Source of the DNA: Aeromicrobium terrae
Lineage (GTDB): Bacteria; Actinomycetota; Actinomycetes; Propionibacteriales; Nocardioidaceae
DNA: 64,000 bases
Assembly: GCF_008039565.1 (NCBI RefSeq)
Contig: NZ_VDUX01000003.1
Location: forward strand, 186,001 to 250,000
Direction: 5' to 3'
Below are positions 43,093-51,768 of this stretch, in pieces (position 1 is the stretch's first letter; every line of letters starts with the position of its first letter). The notes beneath the pieces were generated by a model that was not told where the DNA came from, searched no databases, and saw nothing but the letters and a program-made list of their open reading frames with translations. A program made the translations under genes and the position numbers.

Positions 43093-44532
43093 TCAGGGGC
43101 GGGCCCGCGGCACCGCGACGTACTGGGTCTCCAGGTACTCGTCGATGCCCGTGGGTCCGCCCTCGCGTCCCAGCCCGGAGGCCTTCATGCCCCCGAACGG
43201 AGCCGCCGGGTCGGACACGACGCCCTGGTTGACGCCGACCATGCCGGTCTCGAGCCGTTCGGCGAACCGCAGCGCACGGTCGAGGTCGGCGGAGTACACG
43301 TAGGCCGCGAGGCCGAACTCGGTGCCGTCAGCCCGCTGGAACGCCTCCTCCTCCGTGGCGAAGGTGCTGACCGCGGCGACCGGGCCGAAGATCTCCTCGG
43401 CCGCGATCCGGGCAGTCTCGGGCACGTCGGCCACGACGGTCGGCGCGTAGTAGAAGCCGCCGCCGTCGAGCCGCCGGCCGCCGGTCACCACCCGGGCGCC
43501 GTGCGCCACGGCGTCGTCCACCAGTCCGGCGATCTTCTCCAGCGCTGGTGCGCTGATCACCGGGCCCACGTCCGTCGCTGGGTCCGTGGCCGCGCCGACC
43601 ACCGACACCGCCATCCGATCGGCGAGGCCGTCGACGAACGCGTCGGCGACCGACTCGTGGACGAGGAAGCGGTTGGCCGCCGTGCACGCCTGACCGACGT
43701 TCCGGAGCTTCGCGATCATCGCGCCGTCGATCGCCCGCTCCACGTCGGCGTCCTCGAGCACGACGAACGGGGCGTTGCCGCCCAGCTCCATCGACGTGCG
43801 CAGCACGCGCGGCGCGGCGTCGGCCAGCAGCTGCCGGCCCACCGCGGTGGACCCGGTGAAGGTGAGCTTCCGCAGGCGCGGGTCACCGAGCAGCGGACCG
43901 GTCACCTCGGCCGGGCGCGTGGTGGTGACGACGTTCAGCACGCCGTCCGGCAGCCCGGCCTCGGCCAGCAGCCCGGCCAGCTCCAGCGACGTCAGCGGCG
44001 CGAGCTCCGCCGGCTTGAGCACGACGGTGCACCCGGCCGCCAGCGCGGGGGCGACCTTGCGGGCCGCCATCGCGAGCGGAAAGTTCCACGGCGTGATCGC
44101 GAGCACCGGTCCCACCGGGCGGCGGGACGTGACGATCCGTGACGCCCCGCTCGGCGACGGGCCGAACGACCCGTGCAGCCGCACCGCCTCCTCGGCGAAC
44201 CAGAGGAAGAACTCCGCGCCGTAGGCGACCTCGCCCCGCGCCTCGGCCAGGGGCTTGCCCATCTCCAGCGACATCAGCGTCGCGAGCGACTCGGTCCGCT
44301 CGAGCAGCCGGTCGTGGACGGCCCGCAGCACCGCAGCCCGTTCGCGCGGCGACGTCGCCGCCCACCCGGCCTGGGCCCGGGCCGCGGCGTCCATCGCGGC
44401 ACGGGCGACCTCGGGGCCGACGTCGGCGACCTCGGCGAGGACGCCGCCCGTGGACGGGTCGAGCACCGCGAAGTGCTCGCCGGCCTCGACCCACTCGCCG
44501 TCGACGAACGAGCCCGTGGGCCCGACCGCCAG
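43093..44532 (-). CDS. NAD(P)-dependent aldehyde dehydrogenase (succinate-semialdehyde dehydrogenase-like), unusual start
   Basis: 479 aa if started at CTG. Catalytic Cys is in NVGQACTAANRF and general base Glu in SMELGGNAPF; ITPWNFPLAM and FTGSTAVGRQ bind the cofactor. The N-terminal strand typical of the family (GSFVDGEWVEAGEHFAVLDP) is encoded, yet no ATG, GTG or TTG precedes it after the last in-frame stop. The first standard start is GTG at 44466, which would lose that strand. A CTG overlapping the upstream gene's stop region is the best candidate. Last gene of the island's first operon. Confidence 0.85.
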   Translation of the reverse strand: MAVGPTGSFVDGEWVEAGEHFAVLDPSTGGVLAEVADVGPEVARAAMDAAARAQAGWAATSPRERAAVLRAVHDRLLERTESLATLMSLEMGKPLAEARGEVAYGAEFFLWFAEEAVRLHGSFGPSPSGASRIVTSRRPVGPVLAITPWNFPLAMAARKVAPALAAGCTVVLKPAELAPLTSLELAGLLAEAGLPDGVLNVVTTTRPAEVTGPLLGDPRLRKLTFTGSTAVGRQLLADAAPRVLRTSMELGGNAPFVVLEDADVERAIDGAMIAKLRNVGQACTAANRFLVHESVADAFVDGLADRMAVSVVGAATDPATDVGPVISAPALEKIAGLVDDAVAHGARVVTGGRRLDGGGFYYAPTVVADVPETARIAAEEIFGPVAAVSTFATEEEAFQRADGTEFGLAAYVYSADLDRALRFAERLETGMVGVNQGVVSDPAAPFGGMKASGLGREGGPTGIDEYLETQYVAVPRARP

Positions 44533-44533
44533 G

Positions 44534-44968
44534 TCAGTGCTGATTGGCCTGCACCTTCAGGAAGTGCTCGACGGCGGCCTCGGCCACCTCGAGGTCCTGG
44601 ATCGCGGTACCCGAGCTGATGCCGATGCCGCCGACGACCTCGCCGTCGACCTCGACCGGCAGACCGCCGCCGATGATCGAGAACCGGCCGCTGTTGGTGT
44701 TGTGGATGCCGAACGTCGGCTCCCCCGGCACGCAGAGCTGGTTGTAGACGTGGGTGCCCTTGCGCGCCGTCGCACCCGTCCACGCCTTGTCGATCGCGGT
44801 CTGGATGCTGCTGACCTTGGCGCCGTCCATCTGCTCGAACAGGATCAGGTGGCCGGCCGGGTCGGTCACGGCGATGCTCATCGGGATGCCCATCTCGACG
44901 GACTTCTCGCGCGCGCCGTCGACGAGGACGGCCGCGTCGTCGCGGTCCAGGCGGGTGGTGGTCAGCAT
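44534..44968 (-). CDS. GlcG/HbpS family heme-binding-like protein
   Basis: 144 aa. The conserved core reads MGIPMSIAVTDPAGHLILFEQMDGAKVSSIQTAIDKAWTGA and ends with GGGLPVEVDGEVVGGIGISSG, the GlcG/HbpS fold. Such proteins occur beside glycolate, diol and aromatic degradation genes, and some bind heme or cobalamin. Their catalytic role is unsettled. There is no signal peptide. It overlaps the DapA-family gene by 1 nt (TGATG). Confidence 0.92.
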   Translation of the reverse strand: MLTTTRLDRDDAAVLVDGAREKSVEMGIPMSIAVTDPAGHLILFEQMDGAKVSSIQTAIDKAWTGATARKGTHVYNQLCVPGEPTFGIHNTNSGRFSIIGGGLPVEVDGEVVGGIGISSGTAIQDLEVAEAAVEHFLKVQANQH

Positions 44969-45891
44969 CAGCTCTCCTTGGTGGGTCGGTCGGTCATCAG
45001 GTCGGTGGTCATCAGGTAGGACTTGAGCGCGTCGAGGTCGTCGCCCTCGATCGGCCGGTACGGCGGGTACGGGTCGCCCGCCGGGATGCCGAGCAGGTTC
45101 ATCGACGCCTTCATCGTCGGCAGGAGCCCGTGCTTCATCCAGCGCGCCGGGTACAGCGAGAACTGCTGCTGCAGCCGCGCCGCCTCGGCGTATTCGCCGG
45201 CCTGGAACGCCTCCAGGAGGAAGCGGGCGATCCGCGCGACCGGCGGCGGCAGCGTGACGCCGGAGCCGCCCAGCTGCAGGGTGGCCAGCATCATCTGCAC
45301 CGTCGTGAAGTAGTGCGCGAGTCCCTCGCGGTCGATCTCCTCGATCAGCCGGCCGACGCGCGACAGGTCGCGCGAGCTCTCCTTCACGTACTGCACGGCC
45401 TCGTGCGACGCGAGCGCGATCGTCGCGTCGACGGACACGTTAGCCCCGGAGCCGGGGTTCAGGTAGAGCATCACCGGCAGCGAGGTCTCCTGCGACACGA
45501 GGTCGACGTACCGCTCGAGGTCCTGGGCCGTCGGCTCGCCGCCGAACGGCCGCAGCGGCATGAGCAGCTGGATCGCGTCCGCGCCCGACTCCTCCGCGAG
45601 CTGCGCCAGCCCGGCGCTGACCTTGAACGACGGGTGCGAGACGCCGACGACCACGGGCCGGCGACCGCCGACCAGCTCGATCGTCCGCGTGATCAGCTCG
45701 CGCCGCTGCGGCAGGTCGAGGTACTGGTACTCCTGCGCCTCGACGCCGGCCGCGATCACCATCGCGGCGTCGCAGTCCTCGACCACGTAGTCGACGCCCT
45801 GGGCCAGCGCGTCGTAGTCGACCGTCTGGTCGGCCGCGTACGGCGTCAGCGGCGGGACGACGAGCCCGGGGATCCTCAGGTCGCCGCTCAT
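44968..45891 (-). CDS. Dihydrodipicolinate synthase/N-acetylneuraminate lyase family protein
   Basis: 307 aa TIM-barrel class I aldolase. The Schiff-base lysine is K170 (VQYVKESSRD) and the catalytic tyrosine is Y143 (MLYLNPGSG). Lysine biosynthesis is not its likely role, since it is embedded between catabolic genes. Relatives include hydratase-aldolases of aromatic degradation and sugar-acid dehydratases. It overlaps the upstream monooxygenase by 4 bp (ATGA). Confidence 0.9.
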   Translation of the reverse strand: MSGDLRIPGLVVPPLTPYAADQTVDYDALAQGVDYVVEDCDAAMVIAAGVEAQEYQYLDLPQRRELITRTIELVGGRRPVVVGVSHPSFKVSAGLAQLAEESGADAIQLLMPLRPFGGEPTAQDLERYVDLVSQETSLPVMLYLNPGSGANVSVDATIALASHEAVQYVKESSRDLSRVGRLIEEIDREGLAHYFTTVQMMLATLQLGGSGVTLPPPVARIARFLLEAFQAGEYAEAARLQQQFSLYPARWMKHGLLPTMKASMNLLGIPAGDPYPPYRPIEGDDLDALKSYLMTTDLMTDRPTKES

Positions 45892-47153
45892 ACGAGGGAC
45901 GCCCGCTTCTTGAGCTCGTCGACCTGGAAACCGGCCACCGAGCGGTAGCGCTCGCCGATCGCCTTCAGCTCCTCGTCGGAGATGAGGTCGCTGAGCTGGT
46001 CGAACGGCTTGTCGCCGCTGCGCTCGTGAACCTCGCGCAGGATCGCGTCCGGCGGGTTGGCCCGGTTCATCCGGACGACCTTCGCCGTGGCCTCGACGCG
46101 CACGCCGTCGTACTCGCGCAGCGCCTCCTCGGTGACGCCGTGGCGCTTGATCGCGCCGGCGAGGAAGCGGGCGTCGAGGATGGCCTGGCCGGCGCCGTTC
46201 GAGCCGCGCGGGTACATCGGGTGCGCGGCGTCGCCCAGCAGGGTGGCCCGGCCGAGCGTCCACGTCGGCAGCGGGTCCCGGTCGACCATCGGGTAGATCA
46301 TGATCTTCTCGGTCTTCTTGAGCATGCCCGGGATGTCGAGGAAGTCGAAGTCCCAGTCGGCGTAGTAGGAGTAGAAGTCCTCCAGCCGGCCCTCGGCGTT
46401 CCAGTCGTAGGAGTCCGGTCGCGGGCGCTCGAGCGTGGCGACGAAGTTCATCAGCTGATTTCCCTGGCCGTCGATGTCGTCACGGATCGGGTAGACCATC
46501 AGCTTGCCCACGCTCATCCAGCCGATGCGGATCGTGTTCGCACCGCTCAGGAACGGCGGCATGGGGGTGGCACCGCGCCAGATCGTCAGGCCGGAGTAGA
46601 TCGGGTCGCCCTCGTCGGGGTAGAACGTCGAGCGCAGCACGGACTTGATGCCGTCGGCGCCGATCAGCATCGAGGCGCGGACGGACGGCAGCTCGTTGCC
46701 CTGCGGATCGACGAAGTGCGCCGTCACCGCGTCGTCGTGCAGGTCGACGTCGACGAGACGGTGGCCGGTGACCACGCTGTCCTGACCGAGCCGCTCGCGG
46801 ACGGCGTCCAGGAAGACCATCTGCATGTCGCCGCGGTGCAGCGAGAACTGCGGCCACGGGTAGCCGGCCGCCTCCCCCGCCGGCTCGGTGAAGATGTGCT
46901 GGCCGAAGCGGTTGTAGTACGACGCGTCCTTGGTGCGGATGCCGACCTGGTCGAGGGCCGGCACCAGGTCGAGCTCGTCGAGCTCGCGGACGGCGTGCGG
47001 CAGCAGGTTGATGCCGACGCCGACGGCCTTGAGCTCCGGCACGGCGTCGTAGACGCGGCAGCTCACCCCGATCTCGTGAAGGCTGAGAGCGAGGATCAGG
47101 CCTCCGGCGCCCGCTCCGACGATGAGGACCTCGGTCTCCTGAGGTGGTTGCAC
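45888..47153 (-). CDS. FAD-dependent monooxygenase (salicylate hydroxylase-like)
   Basis: 421 aa. The FAD motif VLIVGAGAGGLILALSLHEIG is N-terminal, LIGADGIKSVLR is the DG motif, and LGDAAHPMYPRGSNGAGQAI is the GD motif that binds FAD ribityl. These three place it in group A flavoprotein aromatic hydroxylases. The C-terminal REVHERSGDKPFDQL segment is seen in the 'flavin-dependent oxidoreductase' subgroup. It is the first gene after operator 1, with a GTG start and an AAGGAG Shine-Dalgarno. Confidence 0.92.
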   Translation of the reverse strand: MQPPQETEVLIVGAGAGGLILALSLHEIGVSCRVYDAVPELKAVGVGINLLPHAVRELDELDLVPALDQVGIRTKDASYYNRFGQHIFTEPAGEAAGYPWPQFSLHRGDMQMVFLDAVRERLGQDSVVTGHRLVDVDLHDDAVTAHFVDPQGNELPSVRASMLIGADGIKSVLRSTFYPDEGDPIYSGLTIWRGATPMPPFLSGANTIRIGWMSVGKLMVYPIRDDIDGQGNQLMNFVATLERPRPDSYDWNAEGRLEDFYSYYADWDFDFLDIPGMLKKTEKIMIYPMVDRDPLPTWTLGRATLLGDAAHPMYPRGSNGAGQAILDARFLAGAIKRHGVTEEALREYDGVRVEATAKVVRMNRANPPDAILREVHERSGDKPFDQLSDLISDEELKAIGERYRSVAGFQVDELKKRASLV

Positions 47154-47190
47154 GATGGGCTCCTTGTGGGATGGATCACTAAGATATGTG

Positions 47191-47207
47191 ACTTAAGTTA
47201 AATAATT
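47191..47207 (-). promoter_or_regulatory. Island operator 1 (AT-rich 17-mer)
   Basis: Reads AATTATTTAACTTAAGT on the minus strand. Two near-identical copies stand at 54494-54510 and 55926-55942; 12 of 17 positions agree in all three. This copy lies between marR and the first FAD monooxygenase and would control the operon running from 47153 to 43093. Confidence 0.7.
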
Positions 47208-47249
47208 AGCGGCAGCACGTCAACCCCATGCGGGGGATTGATGGGTGCG

Positions 47250-47972
47250 CTAGCCCCGGTCGGCGTCGACGGCGGAGCGGACCAGGCTGATGACGGCGTC
47301 CACGTCGGACTCCACGAGCGGCACGCCGACGTAGAAGGCCATGACGGTGAGGGCCGCGGCGCGGTCCTCCTCGGTCAGCTGGGAGTGGAAGTACCCGACG
47401 TGGCGGCGCAGTCCCTCCGACACCCGGAGCAGGACCCCACGGCCCTCGTCCGTGGCGTCCACGAGGATCACGCGGCGGTCCTTCTCCGACGCCCGCCGCT
47501 GGACGAGCCCCTTGTGCTCGAGCTCCTGGACCAGGCGCGACGCGAAGGCCGACGTGACGTCCAGCCGGTCGGCGATGCGACTCACCGCCAGCGGCCCCTC
47601 GGTCACTCCCCCGCCGACGATCTGGATCAGCGCCTGGTGCTGCAGCGGCTCGAGGTCGGCCTGGCGGGCGACCTCGTCGAAGATCCGGAACGTGCGGCGG
47701 ATGATGTAGCGCGCGCGGGCGACGCCCTCGAAGTAGGCGTCCTGCTCGTCGCGGGTGCGTCCGGCACCGCCGTGGAGCGCGGCGATCGTGGCGGAGACGC
47801 CGGGACCGACGTCCTCACCCTGGTGCCGGGACAGTGTTCCCACTGGCCTACCTACTCTCCGAGCCCTGCGGACGGTGTGTGCAGTGGACATCTTCCTCCG
47901 CTCGGCGGGCGACACGCCGGTTTCCAGCGAGTTCGGCGCGCCCCGCTCGGTGTTCGGGTCGCGCTCAGCCAT
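47250..47972 (-). CDS. MarR family transcriptional regulator
   Basis: 240 aa with an N-terminal extension of about 75 residues before the MarR fold. The winged helix includes PLQHQALIQIVGG, VSRIADRLDVTSAFASRLVQELEHKGLV and the wing DRRVILVDATDEGR. MarR proteins usually bind palindromes near their own catabolic genes and respond to aromatic ligands. GGAGG 7 nt upstream supports this start; an internal ATG at 47891 also has a purine-rich lead. It overlaps the EthD-like gene by 8 bp and is cotranscribed from the ABC operon. Confidence 0.92.
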   Translation of the reverse strand: MAERDPNTERGAPNSLETGVSPAERRKMSTAHTVRRARRVGRPVGTLSRHQGEDVGPGVSATIAALHGGAGRTRDEQDAYFEGVARARYIIRRTFRIFDEVARQADLEPLQHQALIQIVGGGVTEGPLAVSRIADRLDVTSAFASRLVQELEHKGLVQRRASEKDRRVILVDATDEGRGVLLRVSEGLRRHVGYFHSQLTEEDRAAALTVMAFYVGVPLVESDVDAVISLVRSAVDADRG

Positions 47973-48624
47973 GGAGCGCCTCCCGTGCGTCGTCGAACCG
48001 GGGGACGCCGCCGGCGACGAACCGGGTGCTCTCGTTGAACCAGGCCTTCTCCGCGAGCCGCTCGCGGCCCGGGGTGTCCACGGCGGCCTTCCGCTCCGGC
48101 GACGACAGCGCCGACTCGTCGGCCAGCCGGTGCAACGCGACGCGCGTCCACCCCGTGTTGGAGTCCGACACGTCGATGAGCCGCACGCCGAGCCACGCGT
48201 CGGCCTTGAGCAGGCCGGGGACGTGCTCGCTCTCGTACCAGGCGTCCAGCTCGGCCATGTCCTCCGCGGGCGTCGTGAACGCGACGACGAACAGCAGGGG
48301 CGCCGGGCCGGCGGCCTCGCCGTGCTCCTGCACGACCTCGCCGGTGACCCGGACGAACTGCCGGAGCCCGCCCATCCGCGTCTGGGTGGCCTCGGCGGTG
48401 GCCGCCTGCAGCTCCTTGTACTTGGGCGTGGTGAGGACGTCCAGGTCGTCGAGCTCGTAGACGAGGATGCCGCGGTCGGGGTCGTCCTCGGTCCGGTACC
48501 GGTGCGCGTCGGTGAAGCCGGGCACGCCCAGGCGGCCGGTCACGTGCTCGGCCTCGTACCAGGAGTAGAAGTCCGGCACGTCGGACGGCTCCGGACGCAG
48601 GACGGCGAGCAGCACGGCACTCAT
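47965..48624 (-). CDS. Tandem EthD-like (dimeric alpha-beta barrel) protein
   Basis: 219 aa made of two similar halves. The first has YSWYEAEHVTGRLGVPGF and the second has DAWYESEHVPGLLKADAW at the same place in each ferredoxin-like module. It therefore looks like an internal duplication forming a pseudo-dimer. Family members are found with oxidative degradation genes and may act on reactive ring-oxidation products. It overlaps the MFS gene by 4 bp. Confidence 0.8.
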   Translation of the reverse strand: MSAVLLAVLRPEPSDVPDFYSWYEAEHVTGRLGVPGFTDAHRYRTEDDPDRGILVYELDDLDVLTTPKYKELQAATAEATQTRMGGLRQFVRVTGEVVQEHGEAAGPAPLLFVVAFTTPAEDMAELDAWYESEHVPGLLKADAWLGVRLIDVSDSNTGWTRVALHRLADESALSSPERKAAVDTPGRERLAEKAWFNESTRFVAGGVPRFDDAREALHG

Positions 48625-49853
48625 GAGGACGTTCCCTTCGAGGTCAGGGCCGCGTCCGGGTGCGCGGCCTCGGTGGTGCGCCGGCGCTGGACGGACCAGC
48701 AGCCGGTGATGACGACGAGCAGCGCTGTGAGCGCGCCCGCGTAGGACCAGGCGCCGGCATAGCCCGACGCGGAGTCGACGACCACGCCGAACGTGATCGG
48801 GCCGACCATGAAGCCCAGGTAGAGCCCGAGTGCGGCGCGGCCCGTGGCACGGCCGACGGAGCCCGCGTCCGCGGACCGGACCACCGACGACATGATCACG
48901 GCGTTCGCCGCGAGGGCGCTGAAGCCGAATGCGACGGCGCCGAGCCACATCAGGACGTCGGGGCCGGGTGCTGCGACACCGCAGCAGGCGATGCCGAGCC
49001 CGGCGAGCAGTGCCAGGCCCATGAGCAGGAGCGGCACGTCCTCGACACGGTCGATGACGCGACCCCAGCCGAGCCGGGCGGCGACGCCGGTGCCGCCGAG
49101 GACCGCGGCCACCAGGCCGGCCTGACCGACGGGCAGGCCGATCGAGTCGTGCGCGAACAGCGGCAGGTAGACGTTGACGGCCTGGATGACGGCGCCGACG
49201 ACGAACGCGTAGGCGGTGAGCCACCAGACGGCGGCGTCGATCCGGGCGGGGCCGCGCTCCGACGTGGCGGACGGAGGAGCCTCCGGCCCGACCACCCACG
49301 CGGTGGCCATCAGACCCAGGACGGCGAGGACGACGCAGACCAGAACGGCGGGCCGCCAGCCCAACGCGACGGCGAGGCCGGGCAGCGCGAGTCCGGCGAG
49401 CACCTGGCTCCCCTGCACCCCGGACTGCTTGGCCCCGATGACGACGCCCTGGTTCCCGCGGTCGACGCCGCGCGCGACCGCGAGGTTCGTGGACGGGTTG
49501 GAGATGGCCACGGCGAGACCGGCGAGCGTGACGCCGACCAGCAGCGTGAACAGCGAGCCGCTCAGCCCCACGGTCACGATGGCCGCGCCGGCCGTGATGA
49601 ACGTCCACTGCAGCATCCGGCGCGGGCCGAGCCGGTCGGTGAGCCGTCCGGCGACGGGCGTGCCCACCGCGGCGGCGCCGAACGCGACCAGCCAGAGCTC
49701 ACCGAACTGCGTCGCCGAGAGGTCGAGGTCGTCGACGACCAGCGGCCCCAGCGCGCTCAACGAGTAGTGCGCGAGCGGCCCGACGCCCATGGCAAGGGCA
49801 AGGTAGCCGGCGAGGGCGGGGACGCCGACCGGCCGCGTGGTGGTGCTCGTCAT
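48621..49853 (-). CDS. MFS transporter
   Basis: 410 aa with 12 predicted transmembrane helices. The loop 2-3 signature GRLTDRLGPRRML is present, and a related GRVIDRVEDV occurs in the second half. It may import the island's substrate or export a product. Both neighbours overlap it by 4 bp, so it is translated as part of the ABC/monooxygenase operon. Confidence 0.92.
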   Translation of the reverse strand: MTSTTTRPVGVPALAGYLALAMGVGPLAHYSLSALGPLVVDDLDLSATQFGELWLVAFGAAAVGTPVAGRLTDRLGPRRMLQWTFITAGAAIVTVGLSGSLFTLLVGVTLAGLAVAISNPSTNLAVARGVDRGNQGVVIGAKQSGVQGSQVLAGLALPGLAVALGWRPAVLVCVVLAVLGLMATAWVVGPEAPPSATSERGPARIDAAVWWLTAYAFVVGAVIQAVNVYLPLFAHDSIGLPVGQAGLVAAVLGGTGVAARLGWGRVIDRVEDVPLLLMGLALLAGLGIACCGVAAPGPDVLMWLGAVAFGFSALAANAVIMSSVVRSADAGSVGRATGRAALGLYLGFMVGPITFGVVVDSASGYAGAWSYAGALTALLVVITGCWSVQRRRTTEAAHPDAALTSKGTSS

Positions 49854-51052
49854 CCGGTGACGTGCGGCTCCCGCACGCTCTCCAGGAGCGACGTCCGGCG
49901 CAGGAACCTGCGCTGGGACTCCTCGTCCGCGGCGATCTCGCGGAGCTCGTCCAGGCGCTGCGCCCGCAGCTCCGGGTCGGTCTCCTCGAGGCGTCGCTTG
50001 TTGCCGACGGTCTGCTCCTGCACGTAGCGGATGTTCAGGTCGCGGCGGCGCGTCTCGTAGGCGTCGAGGACGTCGGTGGACGCGCCGCCCTCGTGCGCCC
50101 GGAGCGCCTCCATGAGCTCGACGGCGTCGTGGATGCCGCAGTTCAGGCCGAGGCCGCCGATCGGGTTGTTGACGTGGGCGGCGTCGCCGGAGAGCAGCAC
50201 GCGGCCGACGCGGAACTTCTGCGCCACCCGCTGGTGCACCCGGTAGAGCTTCCCGTGCACGACCTCGCCGGCCGACGCACCGGGCCAGACGGCCTCCATG
50301 CGGCGGCGCACGGACTCGTCGCTGAGCGCCTCCTCGTCGGACTCCCCTGGACGGGCAGGAAACACGACGCGCCAGCGACCCTTGAGGTCGTCGCCCGCCA
50401 CCTTGAACAGGTTCGACCACTCCACCGGGTCGGCGAAGTACGCGCGGTAGCTGCAGTCCATCGCCTCGGCGAAGTCGAAGAGCGTGGTCAGGACGACGAA
50501 CCGCTCGTCCCACGTGTAGCCCTCGAACTCGATGTCCATCGACTTGCGCACCGTGCTTCGCGCGCCGTCGCAGCCGATGACCCAGTCGCCGGCGAGGTCG
50601 ACCGGTCCGCCCGGGCCCTCGGCGTGCACCGTGGCGGTGCCGGCCGACTGCTCCACGCCGGTGACGCGGGTGCCGAGCCGGACGTCGACGTTCGGCAGCG
50701 CTTCCAGGCGGTCGAGGCCGAGCCGGGCGATCTTGTGCTGCTCGGTCTGCACCACGAACGGGAAGCGGGTCTCGTCGCGCAGGACCTCGTGGTCCAGCCG
50801 GGCGACGAGGCTGCGGTTCGGCTTGTCCCAGAAGTCGAAGTACCGGGCGGTCAGGCCGAGCCGCAGGACCTCGTCGAGCAGCCCGAGGTCGTCGAGCATC
50901 TCCAGCGTCGGCGGGTGCAGGGTCGAGGCGCGGGGGTCGTCCTGCACCTCGGTCGCGGCCTCGACGATGGTGACGTCGAATCCGCTGCGCGCGGCGTCCA
51001 GCGCCGCGACGGTCCCCACGGGACCGCCACCGACGACGATCACGTGGGTCAT
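49850..51052 (-). CDS. FAD-dependent aromatic monooxygenase (MhpA/PheA-like group A)
   Basis: 400 aa. FAD motifs are VIVVGGGPVGTVAALDAARSG (N-terminal), VIGCDGARSTVRKS (DG motif) and LLSGDAAHVNNPIGGLGLN (GD motif). The NNPIGGLGLNCGIHDA stretch is typical of hydroxylases acting on phenolic or hydroxylated heteroaromatic acids. It is a second, distinct monooxygenase from that at 45888. It overlaps both neighbours by 4 bp. Confidence 0.92.
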   Translation of the reverse strand: MTHVIVVGGGPVGTVAALDAARSGFDVTIVEAATEVQDDPRASTLHPPTLEMLDDLGLLDEVLRLGLTARYFDFWDKPNRSLVARLDHEVLRDETRFPFVVQTEQHKIARLGLDRLEALPNVDVRLGTRVTGVEQSAGTATVHAEGPGGPVDLAGDWVIGCDGARSTVRKSMDIEFEGYTWDERFVVLTTLFDFAEAMDCSYRAYFADPVEWSNLFKVAGDDLKGRWRVVFPARPGESDEEALSDESVRRRMEAVWPGASAGEVVHGKLYRVHQRVAQKFRVGRVLLSGDAAHVNNPIGGLGLNCGIHDAVELMEALRAHEGGASTDVLDAYETRRRDLNIRYVQEQTVGNKRRLEETDPELRAQRLDELREIAADEESQRRFLRRTSLLESVREPHVTG

Positions 51053-51768
51053 CGCAGCTCCTCCAGGTACGCGAGCGACTCCTGCAGGCTCACGACGTCG
51101 GCGTACTTCTGGTCCATGTCGAGCAGGTTGACGCGGTGCGACAGCTGGATCCGGTCGAACGTGCACTCGGCGATGACGCCCATGCGGTAGTTCAGCGAGA
51201 ACCCGTCGAGCACGGTCGCGCGCACGCAGCCGCTCGTCGTGGATCCGCAGACCAGAACGGTGTCCGCGCCCAGCTCGACGAGCAGGCTCGCCAGCTGCGT
51301 CGCGAAGAACGCGCTCGGCTTGGGCTTGGCGATCACGATGTCGGCCTCGGTGGGCGCAATCTGCGGCATGATCCGGTTCCCCACGCCACGGTGGGCGCCG
51401 GTGTCCTCGCCGCGCCGGCGGTTCTTGTCGGCCCACCGGCCGGAGTCGAGCCCGTCGGGCCGCGGGTCCTGACCGGTCGTGTAGATCACCGGGATGCCGG
51501 ACCGCCGCGCGGCGTCGATGACCCGCCGCAGGTGCGGCAGCGCCTCCCACGCGTGCTCGCCACAGCTGTTGCGCCAGGTCTGCACCGACTCGAGGATCGG
51601 CGCGGGCTGGTCGCCGCAGAAGTTGTGGTTCACGTCGACGACGAGGAGCACCGGGGACGCGCCGAAGCCCGCCCGCTGTCCGTAGCCGGCCGCCGCCAGG
51701 ACCTCCCGCTCGTGCTCGGAGAGCAGATCGGTCGGCGTGGCGACGTCGGCGTTCTGGACCACCGTCAC
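51049..51768 (-). CDS. Cysteine hydrolase, isochorismatase fold (N-carbamoylsarcosine amidase/maleamate hydrolase-like)
   Basis: 239 aa. The catalytic triad is visible as D45 (LVVDVNHNF), a Lys of IAKPKPSAF (K148 or K150) and C181 (GSTTSGCVRAT). The conserved SGCVRAT elbow and RIMPQIAPTEAD segment are those of amide-cleaving members rather than true isochorismatase. It probably releases ammonia or carbamate from an amide made by ring opening. The GTG start overlaps the permease stop. Confidence 0.92.
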   Translation of the reverse strand: MTVVQNADVATPTDLLSEHEREVLAAAGYGQRAGFGASPVLLVVDVNHNFCGDQPAPILESVQTWRNSCGEHAWEALPHLRRVIDAARRSGIPVIYTTGQDPRPDGLDSGRWADKNRRRGEDTGAHRGVGNRIMPQIAPTEADIVIAKPKPSAFFATQLASLLVELGADTVLVCGSTTSGCVRATVLDGFSLNYRMGVIAECTFDRIQLSHRVNLLDMDQKYADVVSLQESLAYLEELR

